Source: Phoronis australis (lineage: Eukaryota > Phoronida > Phoronidae). Taken from it: a stretch of DNA of 64,000 bases. The notes under the pieces were generated by a model. The model did not search any database. It saw only the letters and a list, made by a program, of their open reading frames with translations, and had not been told where the DNA came from. The stretch's first letter is position 1, and every line of letters begins with the position of its first letter. The DNA is taken from contig NMRA01000001.1 in assembly GCA_002633005.1 (NCBI GenBank), positions 4,706,869-4,770,868 of the forward strand, given 5' to 3'. The position numbers and the translations under genes are program-made. Below, piece by piece: positions 10,901-25,900 of the stretch.

Positions 10901-13900
10901 ATATGGTCTTTTTTGTGTGTGCTACGTAAGTTTAAAGGTAACTTTTGAATATTGAGTCAACTCAGGGACCATTCACAATTATGACACGAAATACTTTAGG
11001 GGAGAGTCAGAGCTTGCCAAAGCATTACCCTTTTGAGGTCATAAAACGGCGATGTGAAGACACACAATTCAAAGTATTATCCCTGCTTTTTCATATCAAT
11101 AAAACATGATGCAAAAAATCCTTACTGCCATTTCATACAGCAGTGCTGACGGTGATTCACTCTTCCAACGCATAAAAGAGTTACAGTAGATTTACAAAGA
11201 CGGCAAATACCACAAAAAAGGTAAAAGACAATTACAGTGCCATGGTCTATGAACACACTTCAGCTGCGGACAGCATGTTCATAAAGGCATGTGACTAAAT
11301 GAACAAAGTGACACAAAGACAAGGATTCAAAAAATATAAAGTGGTAAATGTTATTTGGTGAAACGTGAAAGGACTTCATGAAGATTAAAATTAAATTATG
11401 TTTGCATCGCTAACAATTTTAATTTATATTTATATGTAAACACTTCATTCAAACAACTATACATACCACTGAAGAGGGCGTTGAACGAGCTGGTGGTGAC
11501 CTGGCCCTTGATACTGTCGGTTTCTTTGCAACAGGTGGCCCCACCCTCCCTGGTGTCCTGGCAGTTGACCTGAGGTCATTCTCTGACCTGGCTGGGGTCA
11601 CTCCTGACCTACCAAACCTGATAACAGTAAGTCATTACAGTTATAAATGCATGTCCCGCAATTACTATGGCACACTACTGCCTTCTTTACTTGTATGGTG
11701 TATGCAAGAGATATGTTCTAACGGATCCAAGTAAGCTCCCATGCGGTACACCAGCATTTTATCTAAATAGGTCAAATTAAACACCAGCTCCTACAACAGC
11801 ATGCAGCCCGTGTCTGATGATCTGGTAACTCCCATAACCACCCCTGCCCCTGCCCATCACACATACACACCCATTACCTGATAGTGGCCTGTGCCCATAG
11901 AGCTTGGGACGCAGCACCATTAGAACTGTTAGTGGTGTCTATCTCATTAACACATCCCCACCCCTGCCCCATTCTGTCCCATCCACCCACCCACACCCCT
12001 CACCTGGTAGTGGCCCGTGCTCTTGGAGTCTGAGCGGCAGCACTGCTATCACTGTTAGTGGAATCTGTGTCATTCACAATACTCTTCAACAGTTTCAACT
12101 TGCGCTCCTTTGCCCACAGTTGACCTGAAGCCGCTTCTTGCAGTTTCTTCTTTTCCATTTCCTACATAAGACACAGTGCAATCGTTTCATCCAGACAATA
12201 TAACAATAATCCAAAACTGACGTTTCTAAAACTGCATCTGGTTATCAATCTAAACTTAAGTGCATCTAAGATGACTTGTCTTTTGATTTTGACCATCACT
12301 TGTGTTTCATGAAATATACATAATGATGAAACTTGAGGAACAAGTCATGTTAATAACTACAGTCCAACATGATGTGAATCTATATGCCATGTCACTGATT
12401 AGTCAACTCTAATCACAGACAGCAAAACTAACCCTACTGTAATTCCGTTACATCACAGATAACACAAAGAGACAGGTAATGGTCTGATATAACGTACCCG
12501 AATTTTGAGCACCAGTTTTCTCCACTGAATAACGGTCATCAAACTGGTTCTCAAAATACGGGCACGTTATATCAGACAATTGCCAGCAAACATACCATAT
12601 TCCTGGTCTATCACAGATAAGACAAGCAGACATGCTATATTCCCGCTCCATCACAGATAACACAAGCAGACGTACCATATTGCCACTCCATCACAGATAA
12701 CACAAGCAGACGTACCATATTGCCACTCCATCACAGAGAACACAAGCAGACGTACCATATTCCCGCTCCATCACATATAACACTAGCAGACATACCAAAT
12801 TGCCACTCCATCACAGATAACACAAGCAGACATACCATATTAACACTCCATCACAGATAACACAAGCAGACATACCATATTCCTGCTACATCAAAAATAA
12901 AACGACAAGACATACCATGTTCCTGCTCCACGCAGCGTTAGTACTCTCAATCTTCTCCCTGTATTGCTGTTTCAGTTTATGACGCTCTGTTTTCTCTTTT
13001 ACAATCGCCTCGCTCTTCTCTTGAATCTGTAAATGCATCCAATGATGGAAACCTTGGTGAGTTGATTACAAGGATTGGTAAGTCGGGCTGCAGAAATTTT
13101 ACCAAGACAACAGCATCTGGGATTGGTTGGTTAACAATACGTAAGGAAGGAAATAGTTGCCCTCCAGTGACACCCCTGGTGTATAGGTCCTTCCTTCAAT
13201 TTCCCCATAACCAGAAGGAACACACCACATCCCCAGACTACCAGCCCTACATTTACTTGTCCCCTCATCCCCCAGTTGCAGCGCCCCCTACCTCATTCTC
13301 CAACTCCCTCCTTTCACTCTCGTACATATTCGTAGTCTTAGCCAAATGTTCGTTCTGTTTGCCCAGACTTCTCACTTTCCTCTCCAACTTCTGGTAACTC
13401 ATGTCTCTATTCTCCAGTTTTACCAACAACTCCTGCTTGTCTCTCTTTAGTCTCTCATTCTCTTCCTCCATTTCAACCAGCCGTAGACGGAACGCATCCT
13501 CTGCAAGTGACCGCAGCCAACTCGATTAGTGGTGAAACACGCTTTATGTCATGTAACAAGTCCCCAGCCAATAAAAATACATCTGCTATCTGCCATGACT
13601 TGAAATCGAATAACTACAAAACCAAAAATTTAAAAAAACTCCAAACCTTAGGGAATCGATTCATTTTCAAAGTTTCCTGCAGAAGACTGTTGTCACCATA
13701 AGACAAAGCCTCACCTTTCCTACTCAGGTCTGTCAACAGAGAAGACCTCTTATTCTCTCTCTCTTGTAAGAACACAAGCAGGTTCCTCAATGTTGTCTCA
13801 TCAGACGCACTCATCAACTGTAACACAAACAAGTGTGAACAAGAATATATAATTAGTGATTTTCACTGACGTCACTATCACATTTTTGGGGTCTAAATCC

Positions 13901-16900
13901 AGCATATTTACCGAGTGTGAATGTAAATAATATTTATATTGTATAATTACATCTGCTAAGTAATGGTAGCTATGTTTAGGCTTTCAATCATATGTTCGAT
14001 TTATGTTTTAGGAAGTTAAGTCATCCAGCAGATGGTGTAGTTTAGTGCATGTGTCTCACTACAGTTGAATGTTTGAGCTTTACTCTGATGTACTCGCTGT
14101 GTTGCTGGTTTTTCTCAGAAAAGCCACAGTAATTGGCTGGTAATGGGTGACTTATGTGCCAAAAACATCTCCATGTCGGTAATATTTCATGAAAACAAAT
14201 GAGAAAAATGCCTTGATTAGAAATATTCAAAGCAAACAGGAATAACTTAGAATTCTTGAATTAAACGCAAAACTGGCTTCTGCATTTTTGCTCAAAATCA
14301 CTTTTGTTGTAGGAAAAAGGCTAGCAATTTTTCTACCTGAGACATTGATTGTTTTCACAGCAGAATGTAATGATGTCACCCCGGACATAGGTTTGAACCC
14401 CTCCATCCGGTTGCCACCTATTTTACACACCCAACAGCCCTCTTTTGGCACTGTGACCTCTGGTGACACATGTTCAGGTTGAATACATAGTCGAAGCTCT
14501 TAACTAAAAGACAACGCATACGCCAGCGATAACCTCTGGTGAATCGTACGTTTGTGGTTACATTCAACGTGTGGCCGAAGCTCTCTAGCATTGCAGTACT
14601 TACCTGCATGACAGGGAAAGGTGGTCCCATACTGTAGACCAAGGGTGTTGGGAGGAGCACAGCGTCTGTGAACAGACAAAGTAACATGTTAACGTTTATA
14701 CACAGTAAGGCTGAGTAGTTATGGTCTGTCATGTTTAAGTGTCTTAGAGAGTAACATCACTGTAGTCCATGCCATACTATCCAGATACCTTCACAAAGCA
14801 ATGTAGACAAGTTATGTAGCACCAATGACACACGCTGCCATCTGGTGTTACATAGAGGCAGCACTGTGATGTATTACTTGTGATATTACATGAACTGAAG
14901 CTTTTTCTTTGACACCTGTGTCTATTTGCATGAAACAGTCCCAAATAGGTACTCAACTAAGTTCCCTAAATCTTTTGCGTATTTGTGTCATTCTGTTTTC
15001 ACAGATGTTATATTTTTCTATCATTTTATTTTTATTACGGGCTCCTCTTTGCCTAATCACATTTTCTAATAATATAACTAAAACTGAGCCCTGAATAGAG
15101 TCAAAATAATTAGGACCACAGTCCTTCAATTAGGGGCGTTACATAAAAAGGTCCCTACTTATTTTCAATAATATTTAAAATTCAACGTAAACCTGACTCT
15201 CAATTTGTATCAAAGCCAAAAATTGACTTACTAATGAGACTCAAATAGCATAAGAAAAAATAATCAGTGTTTTCACAAAACCACAAATATGCAATAGATG
15301 TAGGGAACTTAGTTGAGTCCCTATTTGGGACTGTTTTATGCAGCTGGGCACTGGAGGGCAGCAGGAGTCGTGAATTGAACAACACACATTCAGTGCAGCG
15401 TGAAAATCTCACCTTGCATGTGTAAACAAAGAACAACCAACAGGTAAACTAACTCAACACTGGATAGCTTAATCAACCAGACAAATAACGGGTACAGTAT
15501 CGGCAAACACAGTATATGTAACCTTAAAACAAAAGACTAAAGTTGCACCTGAAATGACATCAACATAGCTTTACCTTCACCATGTGCGGGGCTTAGTAAC
15601 TCCTCTGAAACGGAGTATCAACTAAATCATCCTCCAAACTGCAACGTACATTCACAAAATCAGTCCCAGTCATTCATATAAATCAAGAGACAATCAAGGA
15701 TCTATTACTTGAAACAAGGGCTGTGACTTGAAATAAGGTCTAATGAAGTTTAGGGACTTTTGCATATTTTAAAAGTTGACTTTTTAGAGTACCTACAAAA
15801 TGCAATATCTAAACTTCAATTCTTTGACTGAATTTGAAGCTCCACAAAGCAGGTGTAGACAAACACAAAACAAAGCACTTCAGATGGTATACCATTGATG
15901 TCCAGTGCAAAGCCTAGCCTAGTTCAAACAACAGATCCTGATATCCTCCACAAAACTTTTGACAGCTATATTGCAGAATCTAATTATTTTCAGACCCCTC
16001 ACCCACTAGGGTACCCCTGTAACTCACCTCCACCAGCCTTCATCTTGGCCAGCGCCTCTTTGTATTGTTGGTTCATCTTACGACGACCATGGGTGAAGCC
16101 CACGTTGAACTGCACGTCTTCAGGGCGCGCTACTTGTACTTCCTGTGTGGCCTCAGCAAACCGCATCACATGCTGTGAGATGAATAGAGGCTTTAGTTTT
16201 ACCAATGACCTAATAGCTTACAAAAAACTATATGTTACTGAAGCAGGAGACAATATTAACACTGAATCATTTTTTCACTTTGATTAACGCATTCATCCAG
16301 TGTAAGGTAGAACACACTGCCTCTGTCTTACATTGCTATCATTATCCAAACTTCCACGTCCATCTCAAGCCTCTCACGGATTGACTGAATGTTAGTGAGT
16401 TATGACATTTGTTGAAATGTATAAGTAAAAATCAGCTTTCACTGAGCAGCTTCTATTGGATTATAACAAATGAACAAGTACTTCTGAATCAACCGACTAT
16501 TGCTAACTCAGCGCCTAAGCAAGGTGATAATAGACACCACTGTTCCATCACATTCACAGGCTCTAACCCTCGAACAAGGTGATAACAGACACTTACCACT
16601 GTTTCATCGTATTCACAGGCTCTAGGGTTGACACAGACAATCATCTTCACTTTACCCTCGCCATCAAAGTAGTTCTTGAACAAGTGCGTCAGTTTGGAGT
16701 CACGAAATGGCACCATCTAAGTGAAGAGAGAACTGTTAATAACATCTTTTTACATTTATAGAAAGTGCTGCCAACAGTTAAAAAGCCTGTAGGTCTAATT
16801 CTCAAAAAAAAAAAGATTTCACAAAACAGTCAAACTCACATATTAGCAGGACCTAAAAGAAGTATATAAAGACACAATGTCTGAATGTAGAGCAGAGCAC

Positions 16901-19900
16901 ATGAAGTCCAGAGCACTCACCTCAGCACTTATCACATATTAATGCTACTCTTCTTTCATGTGTTTTTGGTTAGAATGGTACACATATTTCACTTACCCTG
17001 AAAGCTAGCTTGAATATTTTCCCTGATTTTTATAAAAACGATATTAATAATTCTGCACGCTGAAACTGCAACGGCATGATAAAGCTGAACAATGGAGACA
17101 CTGCGTTGAAAGTGCCTAAAAGGTTCGAAATACCTTTTAGCAAGTGACGTACACTACAATGACCAAAACAACTACAAAATAAAACCAAAACCTGTCATAA
17201 TCAAGTTTTAGTGCCGTGCAGGTGACTCACTGAGGTGACCATTACTTACTTTGTTTGAACCCAAAGTTTGATTCTCTCGCAGAATATCAATACATGTTCG
17301 TAGCACCATGAGAGACTGGTTGATGTTGCCTGAAAATAACAACAACATTGTCTGCTACAGTGACAACTGAACCATGACACCAGGCTGATGTAGAGATGTG
17401 AGTACGGTTAATAACAGTGAACCAACTGCAGTCTGAAATACTCTCCTTTAATTGCGCAAGAAATCCATACAAAGTCTGTGTAGCATGCACTAGCACAGAC
17501 AATTTCGCAGAAAAAGATCAATGCAAAGCATTAAACATACTTTCAAAAACCAACGAGAAAGTAATGAAATATTTAAATTTTTCCATTCTAAATGACAACA
17601 ACATAATTATATGGCAAAAATGACAATGCAGAGCCACAGATGTATGAGTGGGTACACTAGGATACCGCTCAGCTTGTGGGATAGACTGGTCACTTCAACC
17701 AGTCTGCCTGTACCCCAGTCTGCCTGTACCCCAGTCTGCCTGTACCCCAGTCTGCCTGTACCCCAGTCTGCCTGTACCCCAGTCTGCCTGTACCCCAGTC
17801 TGCCTGTACCCCAGTCTGCCTGTACCCCAGTCTGCCTGTACCCCAGTCTGCCTGTACCCCAGTCTGCCTGTACCCCAGTCTGCCTGTACCCCAGTCTGCC
17901 TGTACCCCAGTCTGCCTGTACCCCAGTCTGCCTGTACCCCAGTCNGCCTCTTTCAGCCGGTCCCCCCTGTTTTGCGTCCTGTTTGTCCTCTCAGAGCCCG
18001 CGAGGTCCACCAAGGATAGTTGACTCACACAAATCTTGCTGGAGTCCTGCAAGAGCCAGCATAAATATTTAACCAAGGTCAAGTTCAGCATGCCTGGTTG
18101 ACTCTCACTGCTGTTTCCCAGAGCCAAAAATAATCATAGGATATGTGGGACACGGGGTGCTAATACTAACACCGCTCTGAAATTATTATTTGAAGGTGAA
18201 TTGTTATGAAACTTTCAGGGTAAGATGCACACACATTGCTGTATGATGGAGGCTGATATTTGTCCCGATTTCCTATGAAAAAATACATATCAACTATCAA
18301 TGAAAGGTTTTGGTTGAAATACAACCCCTGTCAGCCCTGGTACATATCTCGTCTCACGTCGGGCATTTCAAACTCGAGTAAACATCGATGACGGACATTT
18401 TATAGATGACTGCATCAAACCCAATTCAACAGGTAAGCAATCAACAGAAATTTCTTCAAAAAGAGAAAAAACAAATAATTTAAAATTTTGGTCAGGATTT
18501 GGTTAAACTGTATTCCTGTCACCCGATATTGTAGTTAAATTGTAGTCATCTCCCATGAAATATAGGATTAAATAGGTCAAGAACAGGCAAGTATCCAACT
18601 CGCCAATTGGTGTGTTTGGCTGTGAAATAGTGAGAGTGGTAAGTCATAATTTCTCGATGCTGCATTTGCAAGATGAGAAGAGCAAGTTAATAAAATTTTC
18701 TCGAACTTTGTACACTTGACCATGAAAATCAGAAACAAGCAAGGATACCTGTAAGACCTCCTCCCCCAGGGGATCCAGGGGTGCCTGCACTAGTCTCACA
18801 TTGAAGACACTGTGACTCCTACTGGACTCTGTATTTAGACAGGTGTGCGCCACCTTACGCCTCTTCTGACCTGTAGGGGCATATCAAAAAGTTACACTAG
18901 ATCAGGAGGGACCCTGGAAGAATTCAGCATGTTTTACATTAATTTTAAAGCAGTTACAAAATTGTGTTACATCCAGAAAGTAAATATTTGACTTAGACAA
19001 CATACGACAATAAAATTGGTCTCAACTTGCTCCTCACACAGACGAGAATTTACATCTGGGTTTGCATAGACAGTTAATCAGTATTTTCTTTAAGACCATG
19101 CTCAGTGCATATGAAACTCATAGAGAGCATGGTCTGTTCATTCAAAGCTCTGAAATCACCTCCAGTTTGCCACGGGAACAATTCCAGACCAATTCCATAA
19201 TGGTGATTTAAATCAAAACTTCTTTTGTGTAACGACAGGTGGATTTATCGGCGCTTTAAAGACATCACCTCCCCATTTTGGCCACCAAACAAAAACTGAA
19301 TGAGAACAAACATTTCCAAAAAATTGATCTCGAAAATTTTCTTGTCATAACTGTTTCCACTATCAAAAGTGATGAAAGCACCATCACTCGATTTTTCATT
19401 AAAATTCTTTGAAAAGTGATTGGCACTTTTTATCTTGCTGCAACACAGTTTCAAATTGTTTGTCCCAACACCAACAAAATCTCAACATGAATTTTCTAAG
19501 TGACATGACACAAGTACAGTTCGTGTTCAAAGACTCACCTCTTAAGAGGACATCAAATGCCTCCTCAGTACTCTTCACTTCCACCTCAACACAGTTATGA
19601 ACATACATGTTGTGAGAACTGTCCTCTCTCAAGATCTTTGACTGTGGTGGTCTAGTATAACACATAAAGAAACCATAAGTCAGTCACACATTTTTGAAAT
19701 TACAAACATTTTATTCATGACTGCTTTGAATTAATTGCACAAGAAAAATTATCCCTTATCATACTGGCTACACTAGCTAAGTCTTGTCCAATACAATGCA
19801 GTCGCTTCACAAGGGATGGTTACGAATACACAATACTTAGAAAAATCATCAAAATCTTCCCAAAAGCATAATTTCCACGTGTAATTTGGCACTAGATCTA

Positions 19901-22900
19901 CCCATATACACGCTCCATTACCCTTACTTGTAGCCTGTGATCGGATCATAAGGTAAGTCCTCCAGCAGGTCATAAACATAGTTGTTGTAGATCTCGATGT
20001 AGGACACAAACACGGCGTAGTTATTGTCCTCTTCAATATTCGTCACGCACGACGGATCACGCACCCTGTTCTGACTCAGTAAATCACACTTCTCTCTGAA
20101 ATGTCACAAAAGATAAGTCAATAGCTAACAAGCAAGATTTAATTACAACTGAAAGTAAACTTCAATCACGAGACAAAACTTAAAAACAGTTTCTCATTTT
20201 CCCAAAGTTAAGATACATTTACTACTAAGATGACTAAAACTCACAAATAACATTTCTAATAATGCTCTTTGTACTAGATCTACTATAATACAGTTCACAA
20301 ATCTCTTTGCTGTCAATCATTTCTAAAATCTATTGGTCTATTTAAACTAGCCTTTAATCTATTTATATTGGCAATACTTTTTGCTGACTGGGCCATGCCA
20401 ATATAGGCTGGTGTAAACAGACCTGCAAAACAGCAGCAGTTGAACAATTAAGAAAAACAACATCTAAATAAACACCTAAATCACTTCAATAACACAGCAC
20501 CAATTCAACAACAGCACCAACTAAACAACAGCACCAACTAAACAACAATGCCACATCGACAGCAACACAACTGCATCCAACATGCAAGTCACCCTGTCCA
20601 CCTGTAGATGTCTCCACTGTCTGGCTCGCTGTTGAAGGGCGACTTGGTGACTGGTGTACGCCGTCTGTTCACCAGGGAACTGTGTAGAGGGCACTTCTGT
20701 ATTAACTCTCATGGAGGGGGTTTGAGAGGGATCAGTGGGTCTTGGGTGTATAGAGGCAACTGTGAATTAACCTGGTGACCCCGACGTCACAAGGGAGGTC
20801 ATACTGTGACCACACTATTTTATGTTAAAAGACTATGAAATCAGGTTCTCCAGTCAAGAACGCGGAAACTGAGTGAATTGTGCCATATTTTCCAGGCCGA
20901 CAATGACACAAATTATCACTTGATTACCACACAATACGAGAACTCCCGCAATAATTCAAGAAATTTTTGACATCACTGTCATGCTCAATCTGCATTAAAT
21001 TACTACTTTCAAACATTTAGTTATCAAATCTCAAGTCTGGAGGAATTGAGACCTCACATTCAGGTCATGTCAAATAAAACATGGCAGAACATTTCAAAGA
21101 TTCCTCTGCTGCAGCAATTATGCAAATTAATACCTGGCAATCAGAATTTTGCAGATTTATCAATGTCAGATTGCTAATTCAAAGTATCAATAAAATCAGA
21201 AACTTTCATTTTCGGAATCGCCCATCCAAATCCAAGCCGTCTTTTTCAAAATTGGCGCCTACTGGGTAGCACGAGCGCCCGTCACCACACCTTGGGGTCC
21301 CTACATGATGGCAACCATTCTAAGTCCCATGTCATTAGCTTGGCAACACCCCTCATAATGAGATCTGTGCCTTACCTGTGTTTGACTGAGGCTGGTGTAG
21401 ACAGGCCAGGTAGCACCTCATTCCTCTGGCGATCCAACATGGCGTCAGCTTCTGTTTGCACATCAAACATGTTCATTTTGTCAGGCTTGAACACCTGCAG
21501 CAAAACACTCACAATTACCTCCACGAAAGATTATCATTTCAGTTACTTCCATCCAGGTCCAGAAATTTAGAGGTACACTCATAGCACAAATACCCTTTAG
21601 TCGATTTTGAATGAAACCTTCTTTAAATGCCGATATCTCTCAAAAATGTTGTTAGCAATTTTTTATTCCTCATTCACTTTGGTTTCTATGCCAAATTAAC
21701 TCTCAAAACATTAGGGATTTTTGTAACACCAGCAACAGTATTCGTCTATGGCTCACTACAATAAACTAGGTCTTTTAAAAGAAAAATCCCTCAAATGACA
21801 CTTTTGAGATTGCTAAGTAAATATTGAAATTGGAATGTTTCAGAGATATCTACTCCATCTTCAGATAAACTTGATTTGTCGAAGCGGAGAAAAAGTGTAA
21901 AAGGTCACAAGTCTTGAAAATCTGACGCCTTCCACATAAGTATGCGGTGAAAACTTGTTTTTGGTTTATATAACCCATACATGCCTTAACCAAGTTCATT
22001 ACTTCAACATTCACTCGCAATGTCATTAATTAACTTGATTATCACTAAAACAATTTAAGTTTGTATATGACGTTTCATGTACCTCGAGTCAATTACGTCA
22101 AAAGGCAGAGTCAGCTGTAACTAGGCCAACAGTTCATTGTACACACACCATGCATCAGGAGACTGATATCAAAAAAAAAAAACCAACGAAATGGATAAAT
22201 AGAGTGAATGGTTAAAGTGCACTGTGAGCACAAGATTGAAACAACAAATTACTAATGAAATAAATTTGGAAGAGGATTTATATTTTTTCACAACTTGCTG
22301 AGTGTGTTCATGAACACAAAATCACAAACTGGGGTCGCGGCGACTCTGGACTCTGTGCATTCATTCGCAACGGTCATATGCACTCAGGATCAGTATTACG
22401 TTTTGTATTCATTTTCTGTGACATTTATCTATGCTATGTACACCTCGTTGACTCATTATTATGGCGACTCTCTGAATAAATGGATTGTGGTTATATACCA
22501 AAGTGTTCTATGCCTGGCGAGACATTTAATCTGAGTGACAGCTCTGTAACCTATACAAATTTCCACGGGGTTGAAGTGGGTCTGGAAAATCGTTTTTTCG
22601 GCTATAAACAGGCCAGATATCAATTTTAAAGTTAATTAGAAATGAAGAAAAAAGATTCATCCACACAGGTATTCAGTATTGTAAAAAATAAAAAATAGGA
22701 GTAAGGTCTTTCCTATCCTTAAGCTGTACATCTGGAGTCCCTCCCTTCCAAAAGCAGACGTCTTGTACACTTGTGAAAATGGTGATAATGTGATGATAAT
22801 AATGGCAATTATGAAGACAATCCAAACTGTCTGATGAAGATATAAATTCTTGAACATGCTTTACTGTAAACGGAACAACTACAGGGCAGTCAAACTGGTA

Positions 22901-25900
22901 CATCTGCCATAGTTATTTCACCATCATTTTCTCAATTACTACTAGTGTGCTGCCTAAGACTAAAATGCACACTATTTATTCTATGACACAGTAAGAGATG
23001 ATTTAACAGTTGCCTAGTTATCCTGTGACACAGTAAGAGACAGTTTAGCAGTTGTGTATTTATCCTGTGACAAAGTCAGAGACAGATTAATAGTTTAACA
23101 GTTGCGTAGTTATCCTGTCACACAGTGAGAGATGATTTAACAGTTCCCCGGTTCTTCACTATCAACTGTCGTAAAAGTTACAGAGTGTAGTCTGGGAAGC
23201 CTGTTGGCAGTGATGCACTTACATATTTCCTGGCCTGCAGGTCCATTATGCTGTTGAATATCATGTCCATACAGCGTGGAAGAACACCTTGCTCTGCTGG
23301 GGGTCCAGTCATGGTGAAAGTCTTCCCAGAGCCAGTGATCCCGTAGGTGAACAACAGCCCTGTTAATGGACGTATACTCAGTGATGGATGGCAGTGAAAT
23401 ACTTCAGCATGTAAACAGACAAGTACCCAGTAACGGATGGCAGGGAAGCACTTCAGCATGTCAATATACATTTACCCAGTGACGGATGGTGAAACACTAT
23501 GTATGGCATACATGCACTCACCATTCTTGCCATGGACCAGGTCGTCCACCAGTGGTGATGCCACGTGGTCGAATAGAGCCTTCTGGGACGTGTACTCATC
23601 AAATACACACTTGAACGAGTACTGAGTCTGGAATAGAGGCACATGTAAGACACTGTATCAATCCAACAACAAAAATTTCAGGTACCTAGGCTGTACAAAT
23701 AAAACATTTTAGATATGAATTTAGTGTGATACTGGTGTGAGCCTGACTAACAATACTCTAACACATACAACTCCAATAAACTTCCTGAAAAGTATTTCAA
23801 AAAAGGAGAGTTAAGTGGTATACTCATGCAGATACTAAATCATTTTTGTGACATTTATGGGACAGAACATTCACTACAAGTACACTTAATGACAATAATT
23901 AAAAAAGTATGAGAGTTGCATAGTGTAAAGCAGTGACGAATACATGAGAAAATAGATGGCAAGAGGGTCAGGGACAGGAAAACTAAAAGTTTGGAAAAGA
24001 AAGAACAAAAAGATAAACAATAACAGAGCAGAAAAGTGACAATATCTTTCACAGCAAGCAGTGCTCAACAGACCATGAGAAGACATAGCCAAGCTTCATG
24101 TTTCTTGAGCAGCATACAGTCCACATAAACATGAGCCACCCAGTAAAGAAGCAAACTTTAAAGCAGCAGTGAAAGTAAATAATAACAAGTGCAAAGCTTG
24201 GGTAAAGAAAATTGTTATAGGTATGGGACTGTTTTGATCAAAATTCCCAGGTTATTAACTATAGTCTGGTTATAAGGTTAAATTAAAAACATTCACATTG
24301 AGTTCATTCATTCATTCAGAACAGGAACTGCCAAAACTAAGGTAGAGTTGGAGTCTGGAAATTGGATGCAGGGTTCACTTTTTACAAGGTGCTCCGTGTC
24401 ATGGAAAATTGAAGATTTCACAAGGAAAGCCTAGCTTGGCATCTCTCTAGGTTAGAACTGAACCATGATTGGTAGAATCTTGTTGAAATGAACCCTGGCC
24501 ACACGCTGTATTATGTTGTGACTTGACATAAGGGGCCCCGACCTACTTTACCTCTTTGTACTGTCCATTTCTGTAGGCTTGTGAGCTCTGCCGAGACAAA
24601 AGCAAAGCATCATGTGTCTGACCACTTCAACAAGATGTCAAGCTATGACATGGGCTCAGTAACGCGCACAAAGATTTATACACAACAAGGAGATGAAAAC
24701 AACACCAACAGGAAAACGACTGACGTGAAATTAAAGCAAGTCACATGACATGTTCTGCAGTCACAGAACTATTTGTCAGCATGAAAACGTACTAAAATAG
24801 CCTGCAATGCGGATGCAAGGGAATGTATGAGAATGAAACAAATACATCCATTTTACAAGTGTTGGCAGTTGACAGAGCACACATACGCACCCACCACGTA
24901 CATGGCATATAGCGTAGATACAAGGAATTGCTCTTAATATCAATTATTTCCACAGAAATTGGATACATGTGAAAACCAATATAGAGCTGCTCTCCTCATT
25001 AGCAACACAAAGGCCAAATTTCATGAAGATCCACCAAAGAACTTTATATTAGGCATGAAGACAGATGCAGTGACAATTTGTCACAGCAGTCAGAGCTGTT
25101 AAAAATCCATTAGCTCATCAGCCGTGCTTGACAATAGTAAAACATATGCCATAAATATATATTCAGTAACTAGGTTTCTGGCCCTTCAAATCATCAAATA
25201 CAATACGTGAAAATCCTTCAAAGAACTTAGTAGACATTGAGGCAGTCACAAAAAACAAAATTGCCACTAAGGAGCACAGCGGTAGTCAGACAAATCTACC
25301 ATTAAGATCCTTCAAGATAGATAGGAGATACTGAGGGAAAGGCAAAAGTCTGACACTACGGTGTGCCAAAGTAATCGGTCTAGTCCGAAAATTGACGTAA
25401 GTCGTGCTCTCCTCAATAGGAACACAAAGTTCATGAAAATAAATTCAAAACTGATAGATATTGAGGCAGACAAAAAGAATTTGCCACCAGAGGGCACTGT
25501 AGTAGTTGGGCGCTTCCAAAATTGACTTCAGTTGTACTCTATTGTCAATAGAAAAGCATCTGTCAAATTTAACACTGATCCTACAAAACATTAAAAGTGG
25601 CAACTAGAGGGCACAGAATAGATTGAATCCATCCTCATTTAGCAAGGTGTAGTAATCATTTAAATGAAAATATATATTATAAAAATGCACCAAGGAACTT
25701 GGTAGATACAGAGACAAGTGTAAAAAATTGAATTGTCTCTAAGGGGCACACTGCGAGTCAGGTCAATCTGAAAGTCTTCATCCATCAACTTGATTTGAAC
25801 ACATCAGGTCAAATTTCCTGAACATCGTGCAAAGGTTTTAGGAGATACAGGAGCAGATGGCCGACGCCCAGATAGAGATAATGACAATATGCACCCTCAT

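Noticed and set aside
8689-12915. 40-bp periodic arrays considered as CRISPR
   Set aside because: There are no unique spacers between repeats; whole units are repeated head to tail, in a eukaryotic intron.
17611-18127. Long plus- and minus-strand frames over 17.6-18.1 kb
   Set aside because: They read through the 16-bp minisatellite. Only the part at 17938-18046 on the minus strand is a real exon.
22657-22903. Minus-strand frame with [16 protein letters not shown] considered as the KIF23 exon after the P-loop exon
   Set aside because: The phase does not fit, and the exon at 21376-21494 ([20 protein letters not shown]) aligns far better.
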